Positions 62,866-64,000 of a stretch of DNA of 64,000 nucleotides are shown one piece after another. Each line of letters opens with the position of its first letter. Within the stretch, counting starts at the first letter, position 1. A model generated the notes under the pieces. The model searched no databases and was not told where the DNA came from. It worked only from the letters and a program-made list of their open reading frames with translations. Position numbers and translations under genes: made by a program. Source of the DNA: Balanoglossus misakiensis (taxonomy: Eukaryota; Hemichordata); contig CM082579.2 in the NCBI GenBank assembly GCA_040954595.2, positions 12,028,001-12,092,000 of the forward strand, given 5' to 3'.

Positions 62866-62888
62866 GTATTTCTGGTCTTTTGCCTTGT
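60735..62888 (+). repeat. Tandem duplication unit 2 in RECQL5, enlarged by insertions
   Basis: Exons 60816-61402 and 62772-62865 correspond to those of unit 1. The large exon differs at five bases in three codons (Glu-Thr, Val-Ile, Leu-Ser); the 94-bp exon is identical. The intron between them is longer because of a 418-bp element (61422-61839) and a further ~600 bp not in unit 1. The unit is cut by a family O element at about 62889. Confidence 0.9.
61422..61839. mobile_element. 418-bp TIR element with 9-bp target duplication
   Basis: Termini TAGCCCGGAGACCAGGGCGT and the complementary ACGCCCTGGTCTCCGGGCTA-type end extend about 48 bp with few mismatches, including CGCCCGGTGACAGTCT. The flanks are gccttgttt and gctttgttt. 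Unit 1 has a single gccttgtttagaag at the same place, so the empty site is directly visible. An 8-9 bp duplication fits hAT, Merlin or Mutator-type transposition; the class is undecided. Confidence 0.88.
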
Positions 62889-64000
62889 AAGGGACCGTTC
62901 AGTTTTTACGGCTGGGGGGGGGGGGGGGGGGCGGCAAGTTTGTGTCATCGGTTTTCAAAATCAGGCCGACCCCCCCTTCACTCGGCACCAAAAAATGATG
63001 ACCCCCCCTTTGACAGACCCAAAAATATGATGACCCCCCCCCCCCCATGCCGAAAACATTCGCCGTCCTGATCCTATGAACACTATATCCAATAAAGGGA
63101 ATGAGGCTCCTCACACCTCAATTATAAATTTCTTAAAAGTAATTGAAGTATATAATAGTATATCATTGCAATAAAGAAATCTATGATAAAAATAAAATGA
63201 CAAGTCAATACAATAGTTGCTAGAATTGGTAAAACAAGAAAAGTGGCGGGGATGGGCTTGGGAGGGGGTGTCCCCCTCCCACATAAGAAAATTTTTGTAA
63301 AATACGGTGCTCAAAGTTGCATTTTAATGAACTCAAAAGCAAATTAACTCAATGTTAGGCCGGACAAATTTTAATTTTGGCACTCCACTCAAAGTAAGCA
63401 TCGGGGTGGGGTGGCAAGAAGTCTGCCCGGCCTGGTGCACTAGACAAACCAGCAAATAAATGATATGTGGCGAAGAATAAAGGGGGTGGGTGTGGGAGGG
63501 TGTGTCCCCCTCCCACATGAGAAAATTTTGTAAAATAAAGGGCGCAACATTGCATTTTTTATGAACTCAAAAGCAAATTATCTCAATGTTTGGGAGGACC
63601 AATTTTACCTTTTGCCACTCCACTCAAAGTTAGAAGATTTGACGTCATCTTCGTCATGACATCATTTATAAAACTTCTAGTATATAGAAGATGCAGCGCG
63701 AAAGTCTCAGTTTTGGGAAATGGTTTAAACGATTATTCTCCTTTATGTATTTACTTTGTTAAATAATAACATGAGTGGGGTTGGGGTGGCAAGCACTCTG
63801 CCCTGGTACACTAGACAAACCAGCAAAAAACGAAATGTGGCGGAGAATGAAAGGGGGTGTCCCCCTCCCACATGAGAAAATTTTGTAAAATAAAGGGCGC
63901 GAAACTGCAATTTTGTGGACTCAAAAGCAAAAGCTCGGTGGCAAAAGTATGTGACCCCCCCCTAAACGTTTAAAAAAACAGATGACCCCCCCTTTTGAAC
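62889..64000. mobile_element. G/C-homopolymer element family O, copy 5 (runs off the window)
   Basis: It starts GGGACCGTTCAGTTTTTACG with an 18-base G run. It then has C-runs and three diverged internal repeats of about 245-350 bp, each beginning gtgtccccctcccacat and containing aactcaaaagcaaa. Unit 1 of the RECQL5 duplication continues without it (ccttgtaaggaaagc), so the insertion point is known. Confidence 0.7.

Overview
This is a eukaryotic, intron-rich, AT-rich animal window, almost certainly from an invertebrate and probably a marine deuterostome. A hemichordate or other ambulacrarian is my best guess, with amphioxus less likely; this is inference. The grounds are a nicotinamidase with an EF-hand pair (a gene lost in vertebrates), a RECQL5-type helicase with vertebrate-like domain order, an intronless carbohydrate 6-O-sulfotransferase, and a dense load of MITE-like elements. 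Exons were joined by hand using GT/AG (once GC/AG) borders and phase agreement.

Layout. (1) About 1802-9109, plus: the 3' part of an unrecognised gene, eight exons including a 22-nt microexon. (2) 9110-17301: intergenic, with a TTAA element, a ~48-bp tandem array, foldbacks, a G/C-run element and a large CACAA/CACGA pentanucleotide array. (3) 17302-19261, minus: a two-exon neuropeptide precursor. A phase-0 signal-peptide exon joins an exon with seven copies of an FxGLPxF-type peptide, most ending in Gly-Lys-Arg. I do not recognise this family and regard it as the best candidate for something undescribed. (4) 19345-25884: repeats and a duplicated short conserved ORF. (5) 25885-37721, plus: seven-exon EF-hand nicotinamidase (NAD salvage). 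(6) 37722-43492: no gene seen, repeats and microsatellites. (7) 43493-44806, minus: single-exon Golgi sulfotransferase. (8) 47997 to beyond the window end, plus: RECQL5, fifteen exons visible, whose last two visible exons are an in-frame tandem duplication of the preceding two.

The genes are not an operon and show no shared pathway: a secreted peptide precursor, a NAD-salvage enzyme, a glycan sulfotransferase and a DNA-repair helicase. The common thread is intron and intergenic space built from small DNA-transposon derivatives. At least five families carry TTAA at both ends, and several foldbacks have TA or longer target duplications. Two insertions can be compared with an empty site inside this same window: one within the RECQL5 duplication and one within a TTAA element.
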